A DNA stretch of 64,000 nt from an uncultured Clostridia bacterium (lineage in GTDB: Bacteria; Bacillota; Clostridia; Christensenellales; Aristaeellaceae): positions 22,245 to 86,244 of the forward strand of contig CAKTXR010000008.1 of the NCBI GenBank assembly GCA_934631025.1. Reading direction: 5' to 3'. Position 1 is the stretch's first letter; each line of letters opens with the position of its first letter. Of the stretch, positions 18,201 through 26,965 are shown one piece after another. Made by a program: the position numbers and the translations under genes. Under the pieces are notes generated by a model that was given only the letters and a program-made list of their open reading frames with translations, was not told the DNA's origin and did no database searches.

Positions 18201-19469
18201 TTAGCGCTTGCTCATGACGTCCTTTTCGTACTGCTTGACGATCTTGAGCCACTCGTCGCCCACGGGCACGTTCTGCCTGGCGCAGTAGGCGTCCCACACA
18301 GCCGAGAAGGGCAGGGACTTGACTTCCTCCTGGAGCGCCAGGCGGGAGGTGTAGTCGCCCTCGTTTTCGGCCTTGCGCAGCAGGGCGGTGGGCTCGAGGT
18401 AGGCCTTCAGTATGGCCTTCTGGGCGTTGCGCTCGCCGATGACCCAGGCGGCCAGGCGGTTGATGGACGCGTCGAAGTAGTCCAGCGCGACGCAGACGTT
18501 CTTCTCATAGCCGTTGCGGACGATTTCGCCCATGATGTTCTGCAGCTCGTCGTCCAGCGTGATGACGTGGTCGCTGTCCCAGCGCACGCCGCGGGAGACG
18601 TGCAGCAGTATGTGATCCATGAACTGCAGGCACGCGGAGATCTTGGCGCTGATGACCTCGGTGGGATGGAAGTGGCCGGCGTCGAGGGTGACCATCTTGC
18701 CGCGGGTGAGGGCGTAGCCCATCATCAGCTCGTGGGAGCCGACGGTGTAGCTCTCAAGGCCCAGCGCGAACAGCTTGCTCTCAACGCCCTCGAGGACGAG
18801 CTTCTCGTCGATCTTCTCGGCGAAAATCTTGTCGAGGGAGTCGATCATGCGGGCGCGGGGCGCGGCGGTGTCGGCGGGGGTGTCCTTATAGCCGTCGGGC
18901 ATCCAGTAGTTGATGACGCAGGTCTTGCCCAGCTGGCGGCCGAATTCCGCGCCGATTTCGCGGCAGCGCTTGCCGTGCTCAATCCAGAATTCGCGGGTCT
19001 TGTCGTCCGCGCTGGAGAGGGTGAAGCCGTTGTTGACCATGGGATGGCCGAAATAGGTGGGGTTGAAGTCGAGGCCGACGTTCTTCTCCTTCGCCCAGTC
19101 CACCCAGTTCTGGAACTCGGCGATGGTGTACGCGTCGCGGTCGATCTTCCTGCCGTTCAGCTCGGCGTAGCTGGCGTGCAGGTTGAACTTCTTCGCACCG
19201 GGGATCATGGACATGGCCAGATCGGCGTCGCGGCGGATCTCCTCGGCGTTGCGGGCGCGGCCGGGATAGTTGCCTGTGGTGGCGATGCCGTCGGTCGCGC
19301 CGGCGCCGGCGCCTTCGCAGCCCACAACGTCGTCGGCCTGCCAGCAGTGCATGGAGACGGGCAGCTGCGCGGCCTTCTCCATCGCGCGGTCGACGTCCAC
19401 GCCATAGGCGGCGTAAAGCTCCTTGGCATACTCGTAGCCGGTCTGGATGGTCTTTTCGGAAGTGCTCAT
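18201..19469 (-). CDS. rhaA: L-rhamnose isomerase
   Basis: 422-residue enzyme that converts L-rhamnose to L-rhamnulose, matching the family length. Hallmarks are GIATTGNYPGRARNAEEIR near residue 60, KFNLHASYAE, DFNPTYFGHPM, and the metal-site region LDAGHFHPTEV followed by VRWDSDHVITLDDEL. The start at 19469 follows AGGAGGAATACCCC. No rhamnulokinase or aldolase gene is adjacent; the only FGGY kinase in view (4.3 kb) looks sedoheptulokinase-like. Upstream lies repeat M copy 2. Confidence 0.94.
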   Translation of the reverse strand: MSTSEKTIQTGYEYAKELYAAYGVDVDRAMEKAAQLPVSMHCWQADDVVGCEGAGAGATDGIATTGNYPGRARNAEEIRRDADLAMSMIPGAKKFNLHASYAELNGRKIDRDAYTIAEFQNWVDWAKEKNVGLDFNPTYFGHPMVNNGFTLSSADDKTREFWIEHGKRCREIGAEFGRQLGKTCVINYWMPDGYKDTPADTAAPRARMIDSLDKIFAEKIDEKLVLEGVESKLFALGLESYTVGSHELMMGYALTRGKMVTLDAGHFHPTEVISAKISACLQFMDHILLHVSRGVRWDSDHVITLDDELQNIMGEIVRNGYEKNVCVALDYFDASINRLAAWVIGERNAQKAILKAYLEPTALLRKAENEGDYTSRLALQEEVKSLPFSAVWDAYCARQNVPVGDEWLKIVKQYEKDVMSKR

Positions 19470-19609
19470 TGGGGTATTCCTCCTGTTTTGATATTTTGGT
19501 CGATGAGCCATTGGCTCGGGGGTGGATTGACGGGGGTGTTTTGCCGCGCGGCGCGTGGGGGGGGACAGGCGGCGCTGCATGGCGGCGTTCGTCCTCTTGG
19601 CGGGGTGCA

Positions 19610-19740
19610 GGCGTTCGTCCGCGCTGACGCGGCGATGTGCCGGTTCGTATCACAGGATAGTGAATTGTGCGCCGGCGAAAGGCTGCGTCTGGCCGGTTGC
19701 AGCTCCGGCACGGGCGTGGGTGCGCGCGGGGGCTGGGCGG
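19610..19740 (+). repeat. repeat M, copy 2
   Basis: Shares GCGCTGACGCG, ATAGTGAATTGTGCGCCGGC, GGCTGCGT, TGGCCGGTTG and CCGGCAC with the other three copies. It leads straight into large repeat L (20-kb copy), with no toxin cassette between. Confidence 0.8.
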
Positions 19741-19744
19741 CGGG

Positions 19745-20482
19745 GCGCTGCGTTCCTGATGGAATGTTCTGCGCTCGATCACGCCTGCTGTGCGGCTCTA
19801 TCGCGGTGTTTTGCGCCCGATCACGCCCGCCGTGCGGTTCTATCGCGGTGTTCTGCGCTCGTCTCACGCCCGCCATGCGGTTCTGTTGGAATGTCTTGCG
19901 TTCGGTTCACGCCTGTCTCTTTTCCTTTGTCAGGAAAAGAGAGACGGCTTGCGGGATGTTGCGTTCCTATTCCGCCGTGGGTCGGAATCGCCTTTAGTGC
20001 GTTCTCATGACTTTGCGCGGTTATCGGACTTCGCCGGTTCACTTCGGGTTTGTCCGTTTCTTTATGGCGATTCCGACGGAGTGCGATGGTACGCGGGGAA
20101 CGGAGCCGGTGGCGCGGTGTAAGTGCGCTTTCTCGCAATCACATTGGCTTTGCAATGTTTTCCGCGGGGAGTCCGTTGGGGCTGCGCGCCCCAAACCTGC
20201 GCCAAGGAGTCATTGACTCCCTGGACTCTCTTCATTTGATTCGCGGCCATGTGCGCTTGGCGCGGCGAGGGCGCTCGAGAACAACAAAGGCTTATCTTTT
20301 GTTCCCACGTCCCGCAGCACTCGGGTACACGGAGAGACTTGCCCGAGTCCGATTTATGCTCGGGCAAGTCGGGCTGTACAGCGATGATACCTACAAGCTC
20401 AAACGTCCAGACTCGAGCCGCCCCCAAGCGGCGAAGAGTCGGGTTGCGTGCGCGAAGCGGAGCGGCCGCCGGCACTGCCGGC
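19745..20482 (+). repeat. large repeat L, 20-kb copy (candidate structured RNA)
   Basis: Copy of the dispersed element, related to those at 31.5-32.1 and 41.7-42.3 kb. Helices kept by compensatory changes: GTCGGAATCGCC (19981-19992) with GGCGATTCCGAC (20066-20077); TTGGGGC with GCCCCAA (20176-20182, 20188-20194); GGAGTC with GACTCC (20206-20211, 20215-20220); GACTTGCCCGAG with CTCGGGCAAGTC around loop TCCGATTTATG (20336-20370); a 10-bp hairpin 19916-19942; and end hairpin GCCGGC/GCCGGC (20468-20482), touching the GH2 stop codon. An internal unit of about 42 bp is repeated four times (19750-19915). The second GAC/GTC hairpin of other copies is missing here. Confidence 0.75.
19750..19915 (+). 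repeat. tandem unit of about 42 bp inside L (20-kb copy)
   Basis: Four imperfect units share TGCGG-TTCTATCGCGGTGTT and TTGCG-TCG-TCACGCC, with starts near 19750, 19791, 19832 and 19874. The other L copies carry one such unit. Confidence 0.7.
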
Positions 20483-22216
20483 TTAATCCTCGATCGCCGC
20501 CTTGCGGCTGGTGATCTCGCGGATGATCTTCGGATCGAACTTCGCGCGGCGGTCGTAGTAGTACAATCCGTTGCGCTCCTGCTCGACGTCGGTCAGCTGC
20601 GTGTAGCAGAAGCCCATGTGATGCGGGTTGTCCAGCAGCGCGTCGGTCAGCCCGCGATAGCGCGCGATGAACTCCTCCTCCGTCTGCGGCCCCTTGCCGT
20701 AGCTCCAGCCCGCCTCGTTCTCCGGATTCCAGCCGATGCCGCCGTACTCGCTCACGAACACCGGCTGCCCCTCGTAATGCTGGCGTGGACGGGACGCGTC
20801 CTTGCCGAATTGGTCGTATATGACCTCCGCGTCCGGCGCATAGCGCGCGCGGTAGACCGCCGGGTCGGATTCGTAATCGTGCGTGTCGAATATGTCGGTC
20901 TCGACATGGATGCCGCCGCTGGTGTCGATGCAGGGGCGGGTGGGATCGATCGCCTTGGTCACGCGGTAGGTCGTGCGCATGGCGGCGTCGCGCTGGCCGT
21001 TGTTCTCCTCGCCCCATGTCTCGTTCCACGGGCACCAGCCCACGATAGAGGGCGCGCTGTAGTCGCGATGCAGCACCTCGACCCACTCGTCCAGGAACGC
21101 GGGCAGTATCCAGCCGTCCTTGGGATCCGCGCCCCAGCTGGCCATTTCGCCCCAGCACAGATAGCCCAGCCGGTCGGCCCAGTACAGGAAGCGCGGCTCG
21201 AACACCTTCTGGTGCAGGCGCGCGCCGTTAAAGCCCATGGCGAGGGAGCGCTCAATGTCGCCCTTCAGCTCGTCGTCGGTGGGCGCGGTGTAAATGCCGT
21301 CGGGATAGAAGCCCTGATCGAGAATCAGCCGCTGGAACACGCTGCGCCCGTTGATCAGGCACTTCATGCCGTCAAAGCTGATCGTGCGCAGGCCGAAGTA
21401 GCTCTTCATCTCGTCGACGACCTCGCCGTCCTTGCGCAGCGTGAGCTGGAGATCGTACAGATTGCCCTCGCCGACGTTCCAGTAATGCGGATTTTCGATC
21501 AGCATGAGCATCCGCGCGGTGTTGCCGCACGCGTCGGCTTCCAGCTCGGCCTCATATTCGCCCTCAAAGCTGGCGCGCGCCGAGAGGGAAACGCCCTTCA
21601 CGTCGCCGTCCAGCTCCGCCTCGATCAGCACGCTGTTGTTCACAGCGTCGGGCGTGAGCCGCACGTTCTTAATGCGCGTGCCGTTCGTCCACTCCAGCCA
21701 CACCGTCTGCCAGATGCCGGTCGTGCGGGTGTAGGAGCAGCCGCGGGAGTGATAGTCGCTGCACTGCTTGCCGTAGGGCTGACGGCCGCCGCGCAGATCG
21801 TCGTCCGCGCAGACCACGACGGTATTTTCGCCCTCGTGAAGCGCGCTCGTAATTTCAAACTGGAAGCCCACATAGCCGCCGCGGTGCGTGCCGACGCTCA
21901 CGCCGTTCACCCACACCTCGCAGGCATAGTCGACCGCGCCGAAGTTGATGAATACGCGCTTGCCCGCCGCCTCTTTGGGCAGCGTGAACGTGCGCTTATA
22001 CCACACGGCGGCCATGAAGTCGACGTACTCCACGCCGGAGAGCCTGCTTTCCGGGCAGAAGGGCACGGTGATTTCGCCGTCGAGCTTTTCCTTCTGGACA
22101 AGCCCGCGCGCGCGTCCGGACGCGCCGTGATCGATTTCAAACTGCCACTGACCGTTTAGATTCATCCAGCCGTCGCGCACGAACTGCGGGCGGGGATATT
22201 CAGGCCTTGGAATCAT
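20483..22216 (-). CDS. glycoside hydrolase family 2 protein
   Basis: 577-residue beta-glycosidase (beta-galactosidase, beta-glucuronidase or similar). Domain order is the sugar-binding jelly roll (with HRGGYVGFQFEIT and GIWQTVWLEW), the Ig-like domain from about residue 190, and the TIM barrel with acid/base Glu in VGWCPWNETWGEEN and nucleophile Glu in VFVSEYGGIG. There is no signal peptide, so it acts inside the cell. The start at 22216 follows GGAGGTTATACAGC. The stop codon directly touches the terminal hairpin of repeat L. It is divergent from the MFS gene. Confidence 0.9.
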   Translation of the reverse strand: MIPRPEYPRPQFVRDGWMNLNGQWQFEIDHGASGRARGLVQKEKLDGEITVPFCPESRLSGVEYVDFMAAVWYKRTFTLPKEAAGKRVFINFGAVDYACEVWVNGVSVGTHRGGYVGFQFEITSALHEGENTVVVCADDDLRGGRQPYGKQCSDYHSRGCSYTRTTGIWQTVWLEWTNGTRIKNVRLTPDAVNNSVLIEAELDGDVKGVSLSARASFEGEYEAELEADACGNTARMLMLIENPHYWNVGEGNLYDLQLTLRKDGEVVDEMKSYFGLRTISFDGMKCLINGRSVFQRLILDQGFYPDGIYTAPTDDELKGDIERSLAMGFNGARLHQKVFEPRFLYWADRLGYLCWGEMASWGADPKDGWILPAFLDEWVEVLHRDYSAPSIVGWCPWNETWGEENNGQRDAAMRTTYRVTKAIDPTRPCIDTSGGIHVETDIFDTHDYESDPAVYRARYAPDAEVIYDQFGKDASRPRQHYEGQPVFVSEYGGIGWNPENEAGWSYGKGPQTEEEFIARYRGLTDALLDNPHHMGFCYTQLTDVEQERNGLYYYDRRAKFDPKIIREITSRKAAIED

Positions 22217-22356
22217 GCTGTATAACCTCCCGTGAATGTCAAAGGGGATATTCGCCCAATATTCCGCTTCAATTATACCATAGCCCGCGCCGCAAGAAAA
22301 GAGCCTTTTTGACGGAATCCGCCACAAAAAAATCGCGCTCTCGGGGCGCTGAGCGC

Positions 22357-22384
22357 TTGCCTTTTGCCGGATGTATGTTATAAT
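22357..22384 (+). promoter_or_regulatory. promoter of the MFS gene
   Basis: TTGCCT (22357-22362), 16-base spacer, TATAAT (22379-22384). Confidence 0.65.
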
Positions 22385-22432
22385 AAACGTGTTTTTTGCC
22401 ACAAAATGAGACGACGGCGGGAGGACAAACCT

Positions 22433-23722
22433 ATGAAGCGAAGCAGCGCGCGCACACGGCGCTCGTATATCGTCGAGGCTCTTCTGGAATACATGGTGTC
22501 TCTGCTGGTGACCGGCGCGTTTCTGGCTGCCATACTCAAGCAGGTGGGCGTGTCCGACGCGCTGACCGGCGTCGTATCGTCCTTTATCTCCTTCGCGTGC
22601 GTGGCGCAGCTCTTCTCGAGCCTGCTCGTCAAAAAGGGCGGCTCGGTGAAGCGGCGCATGCTCGTCCTCGCGCTGGTCAACGAGCTGATGTTTTCAACGC
22701 TGTATATCATCCCCTTCATGCCGCTGGGGCAGTCTGTTAAGACGGCGCTGTTCGTCGTCATGATTCTGGGCGCGTATCTGATTCTCAATCTCACCACGCC
22801 GGTCAAGTACAAGTGGCTCATGAGCTTCGTCGGCGCGAACGAGCGCGGCCGCTTCACCGCCAACAAGGAGATCGTCTCGCTGATCGGCGGCATGCTGTTC
22901 ACGCTGGCCATGGGCCGGCTGGTGGACTACTGCAAGGAGATCGGCCGCGAGCAGACCGGCTTCATACTCTGCGGCGTGACCATGGTCGCCGTGTCGCTTC
23001 TGCACATGGCGTCGATCCTGCTGTGCGACGACGAGCCGGAGGATGCGCCCCGTCCGCAGGCCGACAATCAGCTGAAGGCCGCCTTTTCGATGATCGCGGG
23101 CAATAAGGCGCTGAGAAAGCTGCTGCTCATCGACATACTCTGGAAAACGGCCATCTATATGTCCACGCCCTATTACGGCACCTATCTGATCGGCGAGCTG
23201 GGCTTTTCGCTCACGTTCGTCTCGGCGCTGGGCGTCGTCTACGGCGTGGTGCGCGCGCTGGCCTCGCCGCAGTGCGGCCGCATCGCCGACCGGCGCGGCT
23301 GGTCGAGCCTGATGACGCTGTGCCTGATCGTGGCGGCGGCGGGCTTTCTGGTGAATGTGTTCACGCGGCCGGAGAGCCGCATGCTCTATGTGGTCTACTA
23401 TGTGTTTTACGCCGTGTCCATGGCCGGCATCAACAGCGGCCTGACCAACATCACCTACGACTATATCGACGAGCGCTATTTCGCGCAGGCGATGGGCGCG
23501 CGCAATGCGGTCAGCGGCGTCGTGGGCTTCCTGGCCTCGCTCATGGGCGGCGCGCTCGTGAGCCGCATTCAGGCGGCCGGCAACACGCTCTTCGGCCTGA
23601 ACGTCTACGCGCAGCAGGTCAACTCGGCGGCCACGTTCCTGCTGCTCATCGCGCTTCTGGCCTACACGCACTTCGTCATTGCGAAAATGCCGCGTCTTTT
23701 GGATGAAAAAAGCGCTTCGTGA
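22433..23722 (+). CDS. MFS transporter
   Basis: 429-residue major-facilitator permease with about 12 predicted membrane helices and a central cytoplasmic loop (around residues 200-220, rich in acidic residues and proline). ATG 22433 has GGGAGGACAAACCT upstream and follows a promoter at 22.36-22.38 kb; a longer frame from 22364 would begin inside the promoter. It is divergent from the GH2 gene, so sugar uptake is a guess from context. Substrate cannot be told. Confidence 0.85.
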   Translation: MKRSSARTRRSYIVEALLEYMVSLLVTGAFLAAILKQVGVSDALTGVVSSFISFACVAQLFSSLLVKKGGSVKRRMLVLALVNELMFSTLYIIPFMPLGQSVKTALFVVMILGAYLILNLTTPVKYKWLMSFVGANERGRFTANKEIVSLIGGMLFTLAMGRLVDYCKEIGREQTGFILCGVTMVAVSLLHMASILLCDDEPEDAPRPQADNQLKAAFSMIAGNKALRKLLLIDILWKTAIYMSTPYYGTYLIGELGFSLTFVSALGVVYGVVRALASPQCGRIADRRGWSSLMTLCLIVAAAGFLVNVFTRPESRMLYVVYYVFYAVSMAGINSGLTNITYDYIDERYFAQAMGARNAVSGVVGFLASLMGGALVSRIQAAGNTLFGLNVYAQQVNSAATFLLLIALLAYTHFVIAKMPRLLDEKSAS

Positions 23723-23756
23723 GCGCATAAACATAAATATTCACACAAATCAGGGC

Positions 23757-23785
23757 TTGTCAGACGGGCAAAAGAATGATATAAT
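23757..23785 (+). promoter_or_regulatory. promoter of secG
   Basis: TTGTCA (23757-23762), 17-base spacer, TATAAT (23780-23785). Confidence 0.8.
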
Positions 23786-23845
23786 AGTCTTGTTTTGAAA
23801 TAGGCGGCGGTCGCTGGCAGGCTGCCCGAAGGAGGACATCGTTTT

Positions 23846-24082
23846 ATGAAAGCGTTCCTGGTTATTACCCAGATTATTCTGGTCATTGACGTCATCGTGC
23901 TGGTTGCCTCCGTGCTGATGCAGCAGGGCAACAGCGCCGGCCTGGGCGCCATCGGCGGCGCGGCCGAAACCTTCCTGGACAAAAACAAGGCCAAGAGCGT
24001 TGAGGGCAAGCTGGAACTGGTCACGAAGATCACCGCGGCCGTGTTCGTCGTTCTCTCCATTCTGATGACCGCGCTTCAGTAA
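23846..24082 (+). CDS. secG: preprotein translocase subunit SecG
   Basis: 78-residue membrane subunit of the SecYEG translocon. It has two hydrophobic spans separated by the typical cytoplasmic loop: ASVLMQQGNSAGLGAIGGAAE, then a charged stretch and LVTKITAAVFVVLSILMT. GAAGGAGGACATCG precedes the ATG. It is a monocistronic unit with its own promoter and terminator; the rnr/smpB genes often found after secG are not here. Confidence 0.94.
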   Translation: MKAFLVITQIILVIDVIVLVASVLMQQGNSAGLGAIGGAAETFLDKNKAKSVEGKLELVTKITAAVFVVLSILMTALQ

Positions 24083-24112
24083 TCCGGGCGTTTGTTTGAT
24101 CGCGTGCTGAGG

Positions 24113-24143
24113 GAAGCCGTGGTGTATGCCGCGGCTTCTTTTT
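24113..24143 (+). terminator. terminator of secG
   Basis: GAAGCCG (24113-24119) pairs with CGGCTTC (24132-24138), then TTTTT. Confidence 0.85.
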
Positions 24144-24294
24144 GCGCGTATGTGTTAAAAATGTCAAACTGGAGGACGGAAGAATGGTAAAAGCCGACTT
24201 GAAAATTGCAAAGGCGCGACTTGGTTCGCGCTGAATGCCGGTTTGAACGTTAAAATGCGACAAAACTTCAGGCGGACATCGGGAGCGGCGGGCT

Positions 24295-25731
24295 ATGACG
24301 GACATTGCAGCGTTTATTAAGGGCTTCATGCGGGAGCATAAGCTGACGGAAAAGAAAATGGCGGCGCTCATCGGACTGCGCAGTCCGGCGGCGCTTCGGC
24401 AGCTGGCTGCGGGCAGGGGCGGCGGCGCTTCGGCCGTGGAATTTGAGCAGGCGATGCTGCGCAGCTTCGAGCTGACCGCGCCGGAGCAGGAGGAGCTGCG
24501 GCGCTGCGTCATGGCGGCGGCTGCGGGCAGCGAGAGCGAGGTCATCAGGACGCGCGAGATGTGGGCCTATCTGCGCGGCGATATTTTGCAGCAGGGCGAG
24601 TTCTATCTGGAGCAGCCGGACAGCGGCTGCCGGATGAGCGTGTTCGAGCGCTATGCCGGCGCGCGGAATCTGCATATCACGCTGCTCAACACGCCCTATT
24701 CGACGATCTATCCCGCTCTCATGCGCCTCATGAACGAGCGGGACGCGAAGATCGATCACTATGTGCTGGTGGGCGAGGACGACGCGCGCACCATCCGATT
24801 GACCAGCGACATTCAGCGCCCGATCACGCACGACAATTACGAGTGCTTCGTGCGCGTCGAGGAAAAGAACGAGCAGTGCTGCTACGGCCTTGCGCGCGCC
24901 GATCTGATGGTCTGCGTCTGGGAGGACGGCGCGGGCAGGCTGTGGCGCGATATGGTGGTGTTCACCGCGCCGGATCGCGGGCGGCTGCTGGCGCGCCCGG
25001 GCGTGGCCGAGCTGATGAACGCCATTGGCCTTGAAAAGGGCAAATACATGCGCATCAAGCGACGCTATCAGGGCAGCGGCACGCTGGACGACTATGTACA
25101 CATGATTGAGACCTACGCCGAGATGGAGCGGGACAGCTCGATCTACGCGCTCAAGCCCGATCTGTGCGTCGCGTCCGTGCCGCCGGATACGCTGCGCGAC
25201 GCGGCGCTTGCGGGCGGCATGATGAGCCTGAACGACGAAAACGAAGCGGCCATCGAGACGCTCACGCGGCTCTTTGAGCAGCGATACGCCAATCTGGAGC
25301 AGAAGCGCAAGCGGACGTGGCTCTTCGTCAAGCGCGGCGCGATGGAAAACTTCGCGCGCACCGGCGTGATGAGCGGCCACTTCTGGGGGTTGCGCCCGTT
25401 TACGCCGGAGGAGCGGCGGCGCATACTGGCCGAGCAGCTGCGCATCATGCGGGTCAATCCCGGCTACAGGCTGTTCTTCCTGCGCGACGACAGCGGCATT
25501 CGGGATCTCGATCTGTGCTGCTGCGAGCGTTTCGGCGCGCTGATTTCGAGCGGCTATACCGATTACAATCTCGACAAGGGCTACACCGAGATTCTGCTCG
25601 GGCACAAGAAGTTCATGAAGCTCTTCGAGGATTTCGTGCAGGACAAACTGGTCGCCCAGTGCAGCGGCGAGCAGGAAACGCGCGCCATCATCAAGAATCT
25701 GATTGCCATCGCCGCGGAGGCGGGCGACTGA
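24295..25731 (+). CDS. unknown protein with XRE-like N-terminal helix-turn-helix
   Basis: 478 residues. I do not recognise the family. Residues about 1-45 look like a Cro/CI-type helix-turn-helix (KKMAALIGLRSPAALRQLA), as in a DNA-binding regulator. The rest is soluble with no membrane span; it has a Cys pair (EQCCYG) near residue 200, a Cys triplet (LDLCCCERFG) near residue 405, and an Arg-rich middle. The C-terminal segment ends with a YTEILLGHKKFMKLFEDF-type helix. The ribosome-binding site (GGGAGCGG) is modest. It stands alone with a terminator after it. A sensor/regulator is possible; no function should be assigned. Confidence 0.7.
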   Translation: MTDIAAFIKGFMREHKLTEKKMAALIGLRSPAALRQLAAGRGGGASAVEFEQAMLRSFELTAPEQEELRRCVMAAAAGSESEVIRTREMWAYLRGDILQQGEFYLEQPDSGCRMSVFERYAGARNLHITLLNTPYSTIYPALMRLMNERDAKIDHYVLVGEDDARTIRLTSDIQRPITHDNYECFVRVEEKNEQCCYGLARADLMVCVWEDGAGRLWRDMVVFTAPDRGRLLARPGVAELMNAIGLEKGKYMRIKRRYQGSGTLDDYVHMIETYAEMERDSSIYALKPDLCVASVPPDTLRDAALAGGMMSLNDENEAAIETLTRLFEQRYANLEQKRKRTWLFVKRGAMENFARTGVMSGHFWGLRPFTPEERRRILAEQLRIMRVNPGYRLFFLRDDSGIRDLDLCCCERFGALISSGYTDYNLDKGYTEILLGHKKFMKLFEDFVQDKLVAQCSGEQETRAIIKNLIAIAAEAGD

Positions 25732-25739
25732 GCGAAACG

Positions 25740-25775
25740 GCGCGGACGGGGCAATGTCTCGTCCGCGCTGTTTTT
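25740..25775 (+). terminator. terminator after the XRE-like gene
   Basis: GCGCGGACG (25740-25748) pairs with CGTCCGCGC (25760-25768), then TGTTTTT. Between here and 26058 I see nothing supportable. Confidence 0.85.
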
Positions 25776-26058
25776 GCGCGTGAATGGGGCGGCAGACTTT
25801 CGGGACGGCTGTGAGCGCGGTTCCGTGGGATTTGATTGGGCGTGTCGAGTTACGGTTATTTCGGCCTGAGTTTTCTGTGTTGAAGCGTTCGTGGGCATAT
25901 GAAAAGCGCCGTTGCGCTGTTTTGCACATGAACGGATGACTTTGCGGCGGACAAACTGCGCGGCGGCTGTGGGCGCGGTTTTTGAAAAATTCGCTTTGGC
26001 TTGTCGGGATGCAGCGCTTTTAACGCGGCTTTCCGCAGCGAGTCATCCGCGTGCCTAT

Positions 26059-26100
26059 AAAAATTCGCCGTTCCTCTTCCATATCGGGAGAGGAACGGCG
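26059..26100 (-). terminator. terminator of the trxA-rhodanese pair
   Basis: A perfect 12-bp stem (26066-26077 with 26089-26100), T-rich after it on the minus strand. Confidence 0.85.
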
Positions 26101-26106
26101 ATTTCG

Positions 26107-26430
26107 TCAGGCGTAGACCTTTTCGCCCTCGTAGTCGATGATCCCGCCGATGTTCACGGCGTTCGTGTAGCCCATTTCGCGCAGGCGGCTCTCGGCCAGA
26201 CCGCTCCTGCGCCCGCTGCGGCAGTAGAGGAACAGCGGCCTCATGCGCTCGGGATAGCGCGCGGCCGTGTCCTCGATGCGCTCGAGGGGGATGTTGACCG
26301 CGCCGGGGATGTGTCCGGCGGCGAATTCGTCCTCGTCCCGCACGTCGATGAGCGCGGCGTTCTCGGTGGTTTTCAGCGCGTCCAGGCAGGCGTTTATGTC
26401 CACTCCGGCCAGCTCTTTGGCAAGATTCAT
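26107..26430 (-). CDS. rhodanese-like domain protein
   Basis: 107-residue single-domain sulfurtransferase. The active-site loop is YCRSGRRS with the catalytic Cys, preceded by the typical IDVRDEDEFAAGHIPGAVNIP block. It probably handles persulfide sulfur in the cytoplasm. It lies 28 bases after trxA on the same strand and shares its transcript, which suggests thioredoxin-linked reduction. Length is normal for the family. Confidence 0.92.
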   Translation of the reverse strand: MNLAKELAGVDINACLDALKTTENAALIDVRDEDEFAAGHIPGAVNIPLERIEDTAARYPERMRPLFLYCRSGRRSGLAESRLREMGYTNAVNIGGIIDYEGEKVYA

Positions 26431-26458
26431 GGTTTAACGATCCTTTCGTATCGCGCTC

Positions 26459-26770
26459 TTATTTTTCGAGCAGCGCTTCGATCTCGGCGCGCGGGCGGTA
26501 GCCGACGGCCTGCGCGGCAATGTCGCCGTTCTTGAACACCATGACGGTGGGAATGCTGGAGATGCCGAAGCGCACGGCCAGCTCGCCCTCCTCGTCCACG
26601 TTGACCTTGCCGACCTTGACGTCGCTGCGGCTCTCGGCGATCTCCTCGATGATGGGCGCGAGCATACGGCACGGGCCGCACCAGGTCGCCCAGAAGTCGA
26701 CCAGCACGGGCTTGTCCGAGGCGAGGACTTCCTGATCAAAGTTTTTATTGGTGATGGTGATTTCAGCCAT
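26459..26770 (-). CDS. trxA: thioredoxin
   Basis: 103-residue disulfide reductant. The active site WCGPC lies in LVDFWATWCGPCRMLAP near residue 30, and the cis-proline region is GISSIPTVMVFKNGD. Length and order are those of a standard thioredoxin. The ATG has AAAGGATG upstream. An extended -10 (TGGTACAAT on the minus strand, near 26.82 kb) is the likely promoter. First gene of a two-gene unit with the rhodanese. Confidence 0.95.
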   Translation of the reverse strand: MAEITITNKNFDQEVLASDKPVLVDFWATWCGPCRMLAPIIEEIAESRSDVKVGKVNVDEEGELAVRFGISSIPTVMVFKNGDIAAQAVGYRPRAEIEALLEK

Positions 26771-26921
26771 GATTCTATCATCCTTTCGCGGGGCGGCGCG
26801 CCCCTTTCTTCTATATATATTGTACCAGATTGCGCGCGTCGGAAACGCCTTTTCACAAATTTATCAAATGCGCCGCGCGAAGAAATAACGCGCCGCAAGC
26901 AGCTTTGTCATGAAGTCGTGC

Positions 26922-26927
26922 TATAAT
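26922..26927 (+). promoter_or_regulatory. extended -10 promoter of the lipase-ABC operon
   Basis: TGCTATAAT, with the TATAAT box at 26922-26927. No good -35 box is seen at 16-18 bases. Confidence 0.55.
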
Positions 26928-26965
26928 CTCTCCATCAGTGAAAATGGGGAAGGGGAGAGACGATC

